NCBI GenBank assembly: GCA_000320605.2
Contig: KB445791.1
Coordinates: 654,843 to 718,842, forward strand
Direction of reading: 5' to 3'
Length of the DNA stretch: 64,000 bases
Origin: Gelatoporia subvermispora B
Lineage: Eukaryota; Basidiomycota; Agaricomycetes; Polyporales; Gelatoporiaceae
In this document: positions 44,406 through 55,097 of the stretch, piece by piece
How the letters are laid out: every line of letters starts with the position of its first letter
Position numbering within the stretch: the stretch's first letter is position 1
Notes under the pieces: model-generated
Seen by the model: the letters and a program-made list of their open reading frames with translations, nothing else
Databases searched by the model: none
What the model was told of the DNA's origin: nothing
Made by a program: the position numbers and the translations under genes

Positions 44406-45905
44406 CTACTTAGAGGAAGAGCCAGAGCTGAAGGTCGAGCCGATAGGGCCAAACCTGATGTTGGAGAAGATGACAAACGCGTTCCCGTTCTGACACTCGA
44501 CGTCGGCGGGACCACCGGAGGAGGTCGCGCAGGTTCCGCGGGCAACACCAGGGTTGGTCGTGGGCGATGTTGTAGGGAAGTCGCTGTCGAGCCAGAGCAT
44601 TTGAGCGACGTTATCATCCCTGATGCTCATTGCAAGGACGATTCCAGTGGCGAATGCGTCACCCATCTGCTCGAGACCGCCATGTGAGGAGAAGCTGTCG
44701 GTGTCGCCGAACGCGGTCTTCTGCTGGGTGCAGAAGTCGGGAGTAATTTCGTTCGTCGGGTCGACGCCCACGATGTTGGACAGACTGTTCTGAATAACCT
44801 CACCGTTCTGAACGTAGATGCGACGGACCGCGGAGAGTGTGCCAGAGGTCGTGTTGTCGGAGGTCGGGAACTGAGTGACGACAGTGAAGGGCTGGGCGGT
44901 GTCAACAATCATGCTTGGGCCGTAAAAGCTCGTGTTGCCCATGCGGAACGAGTTGAAGTCACAGCCATCGGGGTCGCACACGCCGCCGTACCTGTCGTCA
45001 CTGCTGGCGCCACAGTCGTCGCCGGAGCACTCAGTCTGACCATCAACAGTGCAAGGGTGAGGAGCGACTGCCGCGGATATGGAGTTGGCCTCCCAGACAT
45101 CCATCTCACTACAACACGAGCCGAACATGCCCGTGCCGGAGTCGATAGAGTTGGAGTCAGGGGTCCAGTCAATCGTATTGGCCTGCATGCGCTTCAGCAT
45201 AACGCACGGCTCCGACTGGATAATGGGCAAACATACCATACCGTTGATGAACCTGAGATCGCGCGGACATTGTGCGCTGCAATAGCCAGTTCCGTACTGC
45301 GCACCAGCCCTGTTGGTCGGATATTTCGACACGCCACCGTCGGCATCCATTTGGGAGAAATGAAGTGCGCCGTTGACACCGCATGGGAGATTTGAGACAT
45401 CGACGTCGAAGCTGAACTCCATGTTCAGGGGATTAAACGATTCGTATTCAGTATCGGAGGCCATAAGGTAGACACGGGAGCCGACGTTGAACAGCGAACT
45501 TAACGTGACAAAGTTAAGCCTGAGCTGGTTGCCGCTGGTGGTGATGCCGTAGACCTCCTCATATTGGGCACCATCCAGAGCGCAGTTCTGGGCGCAGGTA
45601 ACTGGATCTGGGCAGATTGAGGTGTCCCATTCGCCTCCGATGAAGCAGCTGTTAGTGGAACCACTAGGTTTTCAAAATGAGGATATTGTCACGGAAAGTA
45701 AGACAATTTCAGCTGACGAAGTCGTATGTATCCAACGCCAGTTGGCGTCAAGTACGACGCTTCCCTCCTGAGTTGTGCAAAGGCCGCCTTCTGAACACTT
45801 GGACCAGACCAACGTAGGGTGGACCTCGGGGATCAGGGTGCCTATCTGCTGGGCGTGTGCCACAGTGACGACGAAGAGTGTGAACAGTGCAGCGGAAAGG
45901 AACAT
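44406..45905 (-). CDS. GH7 cellobiohydrolase, catalytic domain only (copy B)
   Basis: Three exons (45905-45718, 45663-45237, 45182-44406) give 463 residues, with introns at the same places as the first two of copy A. The signal peptide is [18 protein letters not shown]. The catalytic signature [10 protein letters not shown] is intact (E231, D233, E236). The protein stops at SGSSSK, with no linker and no CBM1. The motif that reads [15 protein letters not shown] in copy A reads [15 protein letters not shown] here: a conserved tunnel tryptophan (equivalent to W367 of Trichoderma Cel7A) has become arginine (codon 44621-44619). The local sequence [10 protein letters not shown] also differs by one inserted residue. 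It may be a secreted enzyme with weakened or altered substrate binding. The 54-nt second intron is itself open in frame, so intron retention would insert 18 residues. Confidence 0.93.
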
Positions 45906-47089
45906 GATCTCTAGTGGATTGTGATGACGGTAGCGCACCGTCGTGTGGCAGCGACTTCCCGCCATTTTATGTTCACAGTTCGGCCACTTCCTTTGTGGGA
46001 AGGTGGGCGGAGGGCTCAACACTGCTAGAATCGAGGTGACCGACAATTTCATGGTGTTGTTAGATCCGGTCTCGGATCAGAAGCTCAACACTTGCAGTTC
46101 GTGCCTCCCGAAGTTCGAAGTTCGAAGTAAAGCCAGATAGGTGCCTGCCTGCCTGAGTGTCCACCGGTGCCTGGGTTAGACTTCGGGCCAGCAGAGGTCT
46201 AAGTCTTCGACTTACCGACGTTTAGACATGGTGTTATGTCAAACGAATCCACCAGCCACTTGCGTATTCAAATACCACTCTGAAGGAACATGCTGGAAAT
46301 CATCTCCGCCGGACTTCTGGAAGAGCTTGGGGAAAAATTGGGCAAGAGGGGCCCAGTGGTCGAAGAATCATCTACATCCGTCTATTGCGATACCACACCT
46401 AGTATGTAGCCAGCACCATACTAGCAGAATCATCAGGGCGGGTAGACACATGTGGTGAGCCAATTCTCATCCGCAACCAGAGGCGGCTAACGCTGGGGAG
46501 CCATCTATGATGAATCTTTAAGCAATCATTAGAACGTTCCAACACTAAGCACAATACACGTATGCCCAGGGTTGTTGAGGCACCCGAATGCTCGTCAGTG
46601 AGGTCAGTCATATGCTCGAAGATATTCAAGTTGACCAGAGCAGCAAAGATATTTCAGACATTTACCGGTGAAATGAGTTCCGAAGTTCTGAGCCCCGCTA
46701 CACCTGTTCGATGTGAGTTGGATATAGAAGACTTCCATTCCATCCGATCGGAGGGCCGGAGGGTCGGAGAAGTATGCCGGCAAAACGTCGGGGGGTTCGG
46801 GCGAGTCGTGTACAACACCTTAGTAGGTATTACTTCAGAATGTTGCAAGAAGAGGACTTGCAGAGAATTGAGGACGAGGAACTTGGTTGCAAGCAGATGA
46901 CGACAAGCATAAAGCTCTTGTAAAGCCTTTGTGCCGGCAAGTCAAACCATACCAAGTACTTCCACGTGACCCGCCTGCCGGAAAGGGAGCTGGGGATGCT
47001 CGCTGCCCAGTTCCTCGCATCAAACACCTTCGGACAACATGCAGAATCTTGAGACTACGCCATCTGGGTGAAGCGTCTTGACGATGTTG
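45906..47089. other. intergenic region
   Basis: Upstream region of GH7 copy B, then DNA without recognisable genes. Frames at 46562-46900 and nearby lack motifs. Confidence 0.5.
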
Positions 47090-47960
47090 AGCGATGGGCT
47101 ACCCGCGACAGTGCTAACCAAAGTCGAAGATTACTCGTATACAACTGAGCGCTACGTGCGAGAGGCAAAAGCCTGCCAGTTGTCTAGATCTCGGTGGACG
47201 TACGTCATCAAAATAAAATTAAAATTCAAAAGCTACTTGAATGTGTTCTGGATTTGCGCCCTCGGAATCTGGGAAACGCTTCATTGCATGTACAATCGTC
47301 CGTTATGGGGAAGAGGCCGCTAACGACCAGACTCGTCACGACGTGCTTGCTCTGCTCGCCGATGATTACTTCAAGTACGTGATGCTGCTGTCTATGTCAG
47401 CTACAGTCAGGATCCATTCACGTTCACGCTGATAATTCGCATAGTCCAATCAGCTTACAGCTATCGTGAAACTTCTTGTTCTTCGTATTCCACCCCTGGC
47501 GTTGAGCGAGCCATGCGCGAGCTTGATCTCAGTGCAAGCAAGAAGAAGTTTGTGCATGATATGAGCAATTCTTCCTCCTCCGTACAATATACCACTACCA
47601 ACGAGTTGCATCATGTGTCAGATCTTCGTGCGTGATGGGGGCCAATGCGTTGCTTCATTAGGGAAACGGGGTGTGAAGGCTGCCCATACTATCCGATGCG
47701 CACTCTTTTCGGGGGAGAAATCCAGAGCGCACCGAGTGAGTCATGCTGATCTCTTCGAAAGATATTGATGTTCTGATCTGTACCTAACCAGCGCGCATAC
47801 ACATGGGATATTCTTCGCCATTACGGTGCCATTCCCGATGACTGGGACAGGGAGCTCGCAGACGTGCTCGATAGCCCTGTTAACGGAATGTTGTTGGTCT
47901 CGCAGATGCATTGAGGATTTGACGCATCCAAATGGTGTCTGGAAGCGACCGTATGTTTCA
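47090..47960 (+). pseudogene. decayed HNH-nuclease-domain protein
   Basis: Separate frames carry pieces of one Agaricomycete HNH family. These are VRYGEEAANDQTRHDVLALL (near 47300), CQIFVRDGGQCVASLGKRG with VKAAHTIRCALFSGEKS (47613-47735), and YTWDILRHYGAIPDDWD... leading to DSPVNGMLLVSQMH and GFDASKWCLEAT (47796-47950). The pieces follow family order, but the frame changes between them and an in-frame TGA (47912-47914) interrupts the conserved MHxxFD segment where tryptophan is usual. Intact members of this family are common in mushrooms and of unknown role. Start and end are approximate. Confidence 0.65.
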
Positions 47961-48347
47961 GCATCAGACGTCCATGCATTGAGTCACTGACATGCATTTA
48001 CCTGACCTATGAATGAGACAGGAGCAACAATATATACATATCCACGAGAAGCCCAAAGCACAGTAAATTCCTCGTGTCCGACTTGGAAAGCGCACAAGAT
48101 GTAGAACGTCACGAGGCCGTAGCATATTCCGTCCGCGACTGTGTCTCTATCATTGTATCATATTCAGCTTTCTGCACTGTAGCCGTATGATTTTGTTGAT
48201 GTTACACTGTAGACGATTCCTTGTAGAGGTGCACACAATGTACTTCTCGATAAAAGACAGGGCTCAAAGACTGTTTCCCATGTTGTGTTTGCAAGGTATA
48301 GAAAAGCTAGATGAGATCCCATAACATGTTATTCAACACACGTCCTC
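47961..48347. other. intergenic region
   Basis: DNA between the HNH relic and the 3' end of SRP68. Nothing recognised. Confidence 0.5.
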
Positions 48348-50569
48348 TCATTTCCTACCCCACCATCCTCCCAACAGGCTGCCTAGCCCACCGTGCGCCG
48401 GCGCGGAAGGCTCCGGGGTCGACGCTCTCTCTGCCTCTTCCGCCTTCGTCTTCTGCACGATCTTCTTCTCAGGCGCAGCCGCCTGCTGTGTCTGCGTCGC
48501 CGATTTCTTCTGCTCCAGCTGTGGAGCCGCTGGCTTCTTCCCCGCACGCTCCTGCAGCCGGTCCATGTCCAGCGCGACGTAGTTCAGCGCGATGTCGAAG
48601 AACAAAGGCTTCTTGTGCGCCTTCGCCTTGGCCGGGTCCGCCTCGACCGCGCCGCCGTTGTACGCGAACCAGTCCCGCTTGAACGTGAGGCTGTCCGCCG
48701 CGAGCTCGTCCTCGAGCGCGCTCAAGTTCTCCGAGTGCAGCGGGTAAAACGGCGATGCGTCGGTGTTGATGGGGTCCGTGTCCCCAAGGATAGAGAGAAT
48801 TGAGCGCGACTCGCGCAGATGCAGGGCCGCGCGATCGGTGAGCGTGAGGGCCTCGGCGTACTTCTTCGGCGGCGCGTAGCAGCGTGCCAGGTAGCGACAT
48901 CTGGAAGATACTATCAAACTCGATTCTGGGAGGCAACAGTGGTGATACTCACCTGCGCGCCTGAGTGAAAGACAGTCGTGCTTCTGTTGCAGATGCAAGA
49001 TCCGGATTTTCATCGACGACGGTCAAGGTACGCATCTGGTTTAAGCTCTGGATGACGCTGTCCAGCAGTTTCACAACAGCCGGGAAAAGCCTCGCGTCTA
49101 CTTGCTTATCCCGAGCTTTGGAGGAGCTCGCACCGGAAGATGGGTGGTGGGAAACTTGCGATTGATGCAGCAGAGTAGAGATGAGGAGCAGATCACGCTG
49201 GATGCGTCGGGAAAGTAGCTGGTATACGACGAAGGCGTGCACAAACTGGATATCGCGCTGTCCGGGTACCACCCTATCCAGAGTGGAGCGGATGAGCTGT
49301 AGAGCGAGTCAGCGATGCAGATATCCGCCTAGGGATAGTCTATTCACCTGTTCCGCCTCCACGAGCCTACGGGCGACATCCTCCGCGTCGCTCAATGCGA
49401 GCAGAATAGCGTCGTACGCAGCAACTCCGCGCTTCGAACGCGCGCCGCGGCCCACGTTACCCTTCTTCCTGGGTTTTGTGGAAGTATCTTCCGCAGCTGC
49501 CTTCTCGTCTGACTTGCCCGCGTCCGCGAGCCTCTGCTCTGCTTCCTGCACGCGGAGCAGGACGTCCACAAGTTCGGGGTTGCGCACAGGGACAGGCTCA
49601 CCCTCCCACACGAGCGGTGCGAGCTTCCTGCGGTCCTGGGCAGAGTCCGCGCCATCCTTGCCTAGATTCGCGATGAGCGAGTCACATCCTTCGACGATGT
49701 CGTTCCGGTGCTTCGGCGCGACATCTGCAATGATAGCGTCCACCTCATATGCGCGCTCGTATCGCAACTGATGAGCGCAGAACCGAATTTGCGGGCTGAT
49801 CTCGTCCGCAAAAGCGACAGCCAGGGCCTGCTCGCGGCTCGTTGTAGCCTTTGCAGCGAGCTCGTCCAGCAAGTTCCGCGCGACGCTAAGCTGTGTGAGT
49901 CCGTCTTCGTAACTTGCACGGTTGTAGAATAGGCTGCCGTTCAGGACTAATAGGTAGACAGTAGCCTGTACAAGCGCTTCTGCAGAAAGCCTGGAGCTGG
50001 CGTAGAGCGCCTGACAGTGCAAGAGGAGTTGGGTCGCCCAGTGCACAGCACGACGCATGCGGCCAATAGCATGCCGTCTCAGAGAGGTCGTGTTCGATGT
50101 CTCGCTCTTGTCGTTAGCTGCTGCCTCGATGGACTGAGAAAGTAGCTCCCGGCCGTAGGTCCAAGCACGCTCCGACTCGAATAGGAGCAGTTGTAGGCTG
50201 ATTTATGGCTCAGTGGACATCTCCCAGATGAATAGCACGGTGGACATACTGTCCATCCTTCAGAGCCTCCAACTTCAGAGGCGGCAGCTTCTTGAATTCG
50301 CGACCTTTGCCGTGGGTCATCTTCAGGGACGACCGCAGGCGATGGGTCCTGTTGGCACAGTGCTTCCTGCGATTGCACGCACTCAATATGGAACAGCCGG
50401 ACGACTTTCTAGATATTACCTGTAGCGTTCATAGTCATTGTACCGGAGACCGTATGCATTACGCTGCTCGTTGACAATTTGCAACGCTTCGGACCCATTA
50501 GCCGATATCGTCAGCGACGTAAAGGCACATACCGTAGAAACTAAGCTTTCCTCCTGTATTCTGTGCCAT
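48348..50569 (-). CDS. SRP68: signal recognition particle subunit SRP68
   Basis: Six exons close in frame: 50569-50533, 50486-50420, 50366-50250, 50197-49348, 49296-48953 and 48900-48348, giving 655 residues. The N-terminal RNA-binding domain begins ALQIVNEQRNAYGLRYNDYE, then RYRKHCANRTHRLRSSL, the basic YxxYRxxCxxRLxRLR pattern that binds 7S RNA. Helical repeats fill the middle. The C-terminus (SLTFKRDWFAYNGGAV, then KPLFFDIALNYVALD) is the SRP72-binding region in known SRP68, followed by a low-complexity Lys/Gln/Ala stretch and GGLGSLLGGWWGRK. It acts with SRP72 on the S domain of SRP in co-translational targeting of secretory and membrane proteins to the ER. It is head-to-head with GET3. 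Confidence 0.95.
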
Positions 50570-50755
50570 CACGAGAACGTACACGAACGTTCTGGGTCAA
50601 AGTAGAATGCGCTCGGTGATGAATCGATGCTGGATCTGAGCTACGCGTCGCGCGCCTACGCGCGATCGTGCAAGTACTTAGACCGCGAGTAGCACACCAC
50701 AGCATATCTCATTTGTGCATCTTTTCTGGCCTAGACTATCGACTGCGATACACAA
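50570..50755. promoter_or_regulatory. bidirectional promoter SRP68 / GET3
   Basis: Only 186 bp separate the two start codons on opposite strands. No obvious TATA box is seen for either side. Shared regulation is inferred from the arrangement. Confidence 0.65.
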
Positions 50756-52193
50756 ATGGCCGAGGAAACACTGGAACCCACTCTCCAAAATGTTCTAGAC
50801 CAGAAGTCGTTGAAATGGATCTTCTGTGGCATGTCTTTCAGCTGCTGCTCATGAGTGTACCGTTTGGCTCATGCATGGTTTGCTGTACGCGCAGGTGGAA
50901 AGGGTGGTGTTGGTGAGTGCAGGCCTGTATCAACGTAAATAGCAACTGTATTAAATATGCGTACAGGCAAGACCACCACGTCATGCTCTCTGGCCATTCA
51001 GCTAGCCTCGTGTCGTGAATCCGTGCTGCTCATTGTGCGTCTCTCTGGAATTGCTCAAATGTGCCAAACTCATGCATCCAACAGTCTACAGACCCTGCGC
51101 ACAACCTGTCAGATGCGTTCGGCCAGAAGTTCTCGAAGGAGGCGACGAAGGTGAACGGGTTCGACAACCTGTTCGCGATGGAGATCGATCCCACAAGTGC
51201 CATTCAGGAGATGGTTGAGCAATGTGAGTAGGCCCAATCATCCTCCGCGACCCGCGCAGCTCATGCAGCTCCCCACTGCGGAACAGCCGACTCGAACGGC
51301 ATGATGGGCAGCATGATGCAGGATCTCGCCTTCGCCATCCCCGGTGTGGACGAGGCCATGAGCTTCGCCGAGATCATGAAGTGCGTCCCAGCCCCTCCGC
51401 TCTCCGCTTCTGCAGAACTCACCCCCGGACACGTAGACACGTCAAGTCGATGGAGTACTCCGTCATCGTCTTCGACACCGCGCCGACAGGGCACACGCTG
51501 CGCTTCCTCTCCTTCCCCACCGTGCTCGAGAAGGCGCTGGGCAAGCTGAGCGCGCTCAGCGGGCGCATCGGGCCGATGATCAACCAGGTACTGACCCCAC
51601 CCCTTGTCAACGAGCCGTACTAATCTGCGCCGCGCAGATGACGAGCCTGATGGGCGGGCAGGCGGACGCGCCAGAGGACATGTTCGCGAAGCTCGAGTCG
51701 ATGCGTGCGGTCATCACCGAGGTGAACACGCAATTCAAGGACCCAGTACGTCCCAACGCACGCGCATATACCCACCAGATAGCTCATCTACGCACAGGAA
51801 AAGACGACCTTCGTCTGCGTGTGCATCTCCGAGTTCCTCTCGCTCTACGAGACGGAGCGCCTGGTTCAGGAGCTGACCGCGTACGGCATCGACACGCACA
51901 ACATCGTCGTCAACCAGCTGCTTTTCCCCAAGAAGGGTGCGTCCCATTCTTCACACCTCCACACCTCACCAATGAACGATACACTAACCCACGTGTGACC
52001 AGCCTCGAACTGCGAGCACTGCCGCGTACGACACAACATGCAGCAGAAGTATCTCAACGAGGCGCACGAGCTCTACGACGAGTTCTTCCACATCGTCCAG
52101 CTCCCGCTGCTCACCGAGGAGGTGCGCGGCCCCACCAAGCTCAAGGAGTTCAGCAAGATGCTCGTCGTGCCGTACCAGTCAGACGACAGCTAG
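50756..52193 (+). CDS. GET3: GET3/ASNA1 tail-anchored protein targeting ATPase
   Basis: Nine exons (50756-50828, 50895-50912, 50967-51034, 51085-51223, 51287-51380, 51437-51587, 51638-51745, 51798-51936, 52003-52193) give 326 residues. The start is [20 protein letters not shown]. The deviant Walker A motif is GGKGGVGKTTTS, switch I STDPAHN, switch [10 protein letters not shown], and the zinc-binding dimer motif is CEHC; hydrophobic client-groove segments ([22 protein letters not shown]) are present. The dimer carries tail-anchored proteins to the Get1/Get2 receptor at the ER. The first intron uses a GC donor (50829, gcatgt), which is what keeps the P-loop in frame. Exon 2 is only 18 nt, so the P-loop is built from three exons. 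A trailing GDDS-type short acidic C-terminus (QSDDS) is normal. Confidence 0.96.
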
Positions 52194-52824
52194 ACTATGC
52201 GCGCACACGCCCAAGTCTCCCGCCATCCGCGCCGTCATCCGCCCGCGCGGATCTAATCTACGATAGATTCGCCTCGAGTCGATACGATAACGATACGATA
52301 CCTCATTGCTGTGCGGATGCTGCATTTTCTCTTCCATTACTAGTGGTAATATAGGACAAGGACGATTGAACACAATGGCGCGCCGCCACGCGGGTACAAC
52401 TATCTGTTACGCGGATATGCGGCGGGGATTCACAGACACGGAAAATTATCAATGCACAAGTCGAACAGAAACTGCGAGACGGGACGGGTGATGTGGACGA
52501 AGCGCGAACCAATATGGCGCGCTGGACGATGAGATGAAGAGACAGAGCTGGGCGGCAATAATACAGTTACACAGAAGGACAATCAGCCAGTAGTGATATA
52601 CGACGATGCGATCCGGGGGGTGCGTCCGGGCGATTACAACAGCAGCTTCTACCCTGCGCCGCGGCGCGTGGGCTGCCCGCCCCCCTCTCTATGCTGCGTG
52701 CAGCGTACGGGCACCACCAAGTGGGCTGCCGCACGCCGCGATCCGATATGATGTGCCGACGCTCGCGGCGGGCGGGCAACGGGGCCCGCGGCGCCGGGCG
52801 TGCGGGTTGAGTGTGCAGGGCCTA
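52194..52824. other. intergenic region between convergent genes
   Basis: 3' flanks of GET3 and the bZIP gene. A short cgatacgata-type repetition occurs near 52277-52298. No gene seen. Confidence 0.5.
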
Positions 52825-55097
52825 TTACTGCTTCCCCGCCTGCCGCTGCCGCTTCGCGGCGAGGGTCTCGACGATGTGGCGCACGCCCTGCGGCTCAAGC
52901 ACGACCTTCGTGCCGTCGCAACGCGCCTTGCTTGTGAACTCTGCGCAGAGCTCGTTGATGTCGATGTCCTGTGGCGAATGAGTCAGTATATATGCACTGC
53001 AAGCAACGAATAGACAGCCGGGGCTCGACTCGAGGACCATTTCGACAGATACGCCTGATCGACCGCGGGTACGTCGGCAGCAACGCGTGATGCAACGCAG
53101 ATCACGACAGACCACCCGGACACATGTGATGCAACCCAGCAGCGCGCATCCAACGACTGCAGACACATGCTGCGTCTGTGCATCACAGCGCCGCACGCCA
53201 CGAGACAGGCCGCGCCCACAGCGCCGGCCCATACCAACCCAGTACTGGGCAGCACAGCAAGAAGCACCAACACAAGGCCGCGACACCCACCTTGAACTGC
53301 GGATTCGACGTGATGCTGCGCCACGCGGCAAGCACCTCGACATTCTTGTCGCTCTTCTCCGTCTTGGGGAAGTTCGAGCCCTTGCACATGACGATCGGGC
53401 TCCCGTCGCCCTCCATCGTGCCCTTCCGAAGGATCGGCGCCATCGGCATGGAGCACTGGTCCCCCGCGCCCTCCTCCGCGCCTGGCGATCCCATGCCCGG
53501 CGCGGGCGGCGTGACCGAATTCCCCAGCGGCGACGGCGCAAAGAGCGACGGGCCCTGCTCACGGATCATCTGGCTGACCTCCTCCTTCGTGCGTGGGCAC
53601 TCGTCGCGGTTGTGCTGCGCGCCGCCCGCCGCGGCGGGGCTCGCGCCGCTGCTCGGCGGGCTCGACATCGGCGTGCTCCCGTTCTGCGGACTGTCTGTCT
53701 TGCTCGACGTGCCTGAGTTTGTACGGAGCGACGCATGGGACACGGGCGAAATCGATGACGGCGGCGATGCCGCGAGTGCAGCAAAGTCGACGTTGCCATG
53801 TCCGGAGCCCAACAAGCCGCCCCCGAATATTTGATCAAGCGCGTCCATGCCGCTCGCCCCCTCGGGTGAACTCCACTGATTTGGTGGGCTCCAGCTGTCG
53901 AACGGTGTGGACCCGAAGCCATTGTTCCCATTGCTGTCGTTGCCATTGCCACTTGTGAGGGAAGATAGTCCGAATGCGGGCTTGTCCCATGGCGAAGGCT
54001 CGGCGAAGGACATGAAGTCCGGATTACTTGCGATCGTCTTGTAGCCACCTGCGGAGTCGTTCTGGCCGAAGCTGAACGGATCGACGTTCATGTTATCAGA
54101 CTCGTCAATAGTCAGCATGTTCGGGTCGAACGGTATCAATGAATTGAAATTGATCGCTGGCTGGGGGGGCGGAGGTGGCTGTTGGAGCCTGCTCGGCCCG
54201 GCGCCGGGTGTGGAGAAGTTGAACTGCGAAGTGGTGTGGTAGGAGGGCGGAGCGGATGCGTTGTTGTCATGGGGCACGGAAAAGGTGAACGCAGCCTGCT
54301 TGAGCATCATGTTCTCATTCTGCAGGCGTTGCAAAAGGTCACGGAGGTTCTCGTTCTCGGTCTCGGAGAGCTGGTTCTTGGCTTCGAGTGCGGCGACCTT
54401 GTCCTCAAGATCCTTGACATGCTTTTCCTTACGCTCCCGGAATGCCCGCTGGGCCGCACGATTTTGCTCCTTGCGCTTCATCAACCGGCTCTCATCCTAC
54501 AGACGGGGAAGTCAGCGGCTGATTATTGCGCGCAGGCGGAGGAAACGTACATGCTTGGGATCCCCCGTCGACTTGCGGCGCGAGCTGGTTACTGTGCTCT
54601 TTTTGGCTGATGCGGGGCTTGCAGCGGCTGAATCTGGTACAGCGGTTATCAGTCGCCCGAATATCCGACAGCGCCGAGTGGGACATACTCTGATTACTGG
54701 TATGCTGGCTCTTGTGTGAGGGCTCCTCGAAGCTCTCGCTGCTCGCCTTGCGCTTCAAAGTGCTATCTTCATGCTGCTCGACGGAAGAGGAGCGCTCGGT
54801 GTGGGATGCCCCTGATTGGGGCCGTGAGCGTGGACTGGGCTCTTGCGGGATGCTGGGCGGGCTGGGGCTGCTGTCGTCGCTGGAGGGGGGCGTATTGTCG
54901 TTTGCAAGGAGCGAGGTGAGGTCCTGAGGGTTGACGACAGCGGGCGTACCATCAAGTGCGGGGACGACGGGAGCGCCGCCAAGCGAAGCGGGGAACTGCT
55001 TGTTCAGGAACTCGAGAAAGTCCTCGTCGGGAATGGTAGAGAATTGAGCCGGCTGCTGCGACATATCCCAGAAGTTGTTCATGCCCTGGAAGTCCAT
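52825..55097 (-). CDS. PAP1: AP-1-like bZIP transcription factor (Yap1/Pap1 type)
   Basis: Four exons (55097-54689, 54633-54551, 54496-53291, 52968-52825) give 613 residues; the start is the first ATG, MDFQGMNNFWDM. Residues ~168-230 are the bZIP: basic region KEQNRAAQRAFRERKEKHV with the fungal AP-1 signature NxxAQxxFR, then a leucine zipper (LEDKVAALEAKNQLSETENE). The central part is Ser/Pro/Asn-rich. A cysteine region with DECPRTKEE and MCKGS precedes the last intron. The final exon holds the C-terminal Cys-rich domain ELCAEFTSKARCDGTK, overlapping a likely export signal (VRHIVETLAA). In Yap1/Pap1 these cysteines form disulfides on oxidation and mask nuclear export, so the factor turns on antioxidant genes. 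Redox control here is inferred from that layout. Confidence 0.93.

Noticed and set aside
48311..48803. Plus-strand frames opposite SRP68
   Set aside because: They are antisense readings of the SRP68 last exon, low in complexity and without motifs.
53087..53834. Plus-strand frames opposite the bZIP gene
   Set aside because: Shadows of the Ser/Pro-rich bZIP exon; Arg/Ala-rich composition and no domain.
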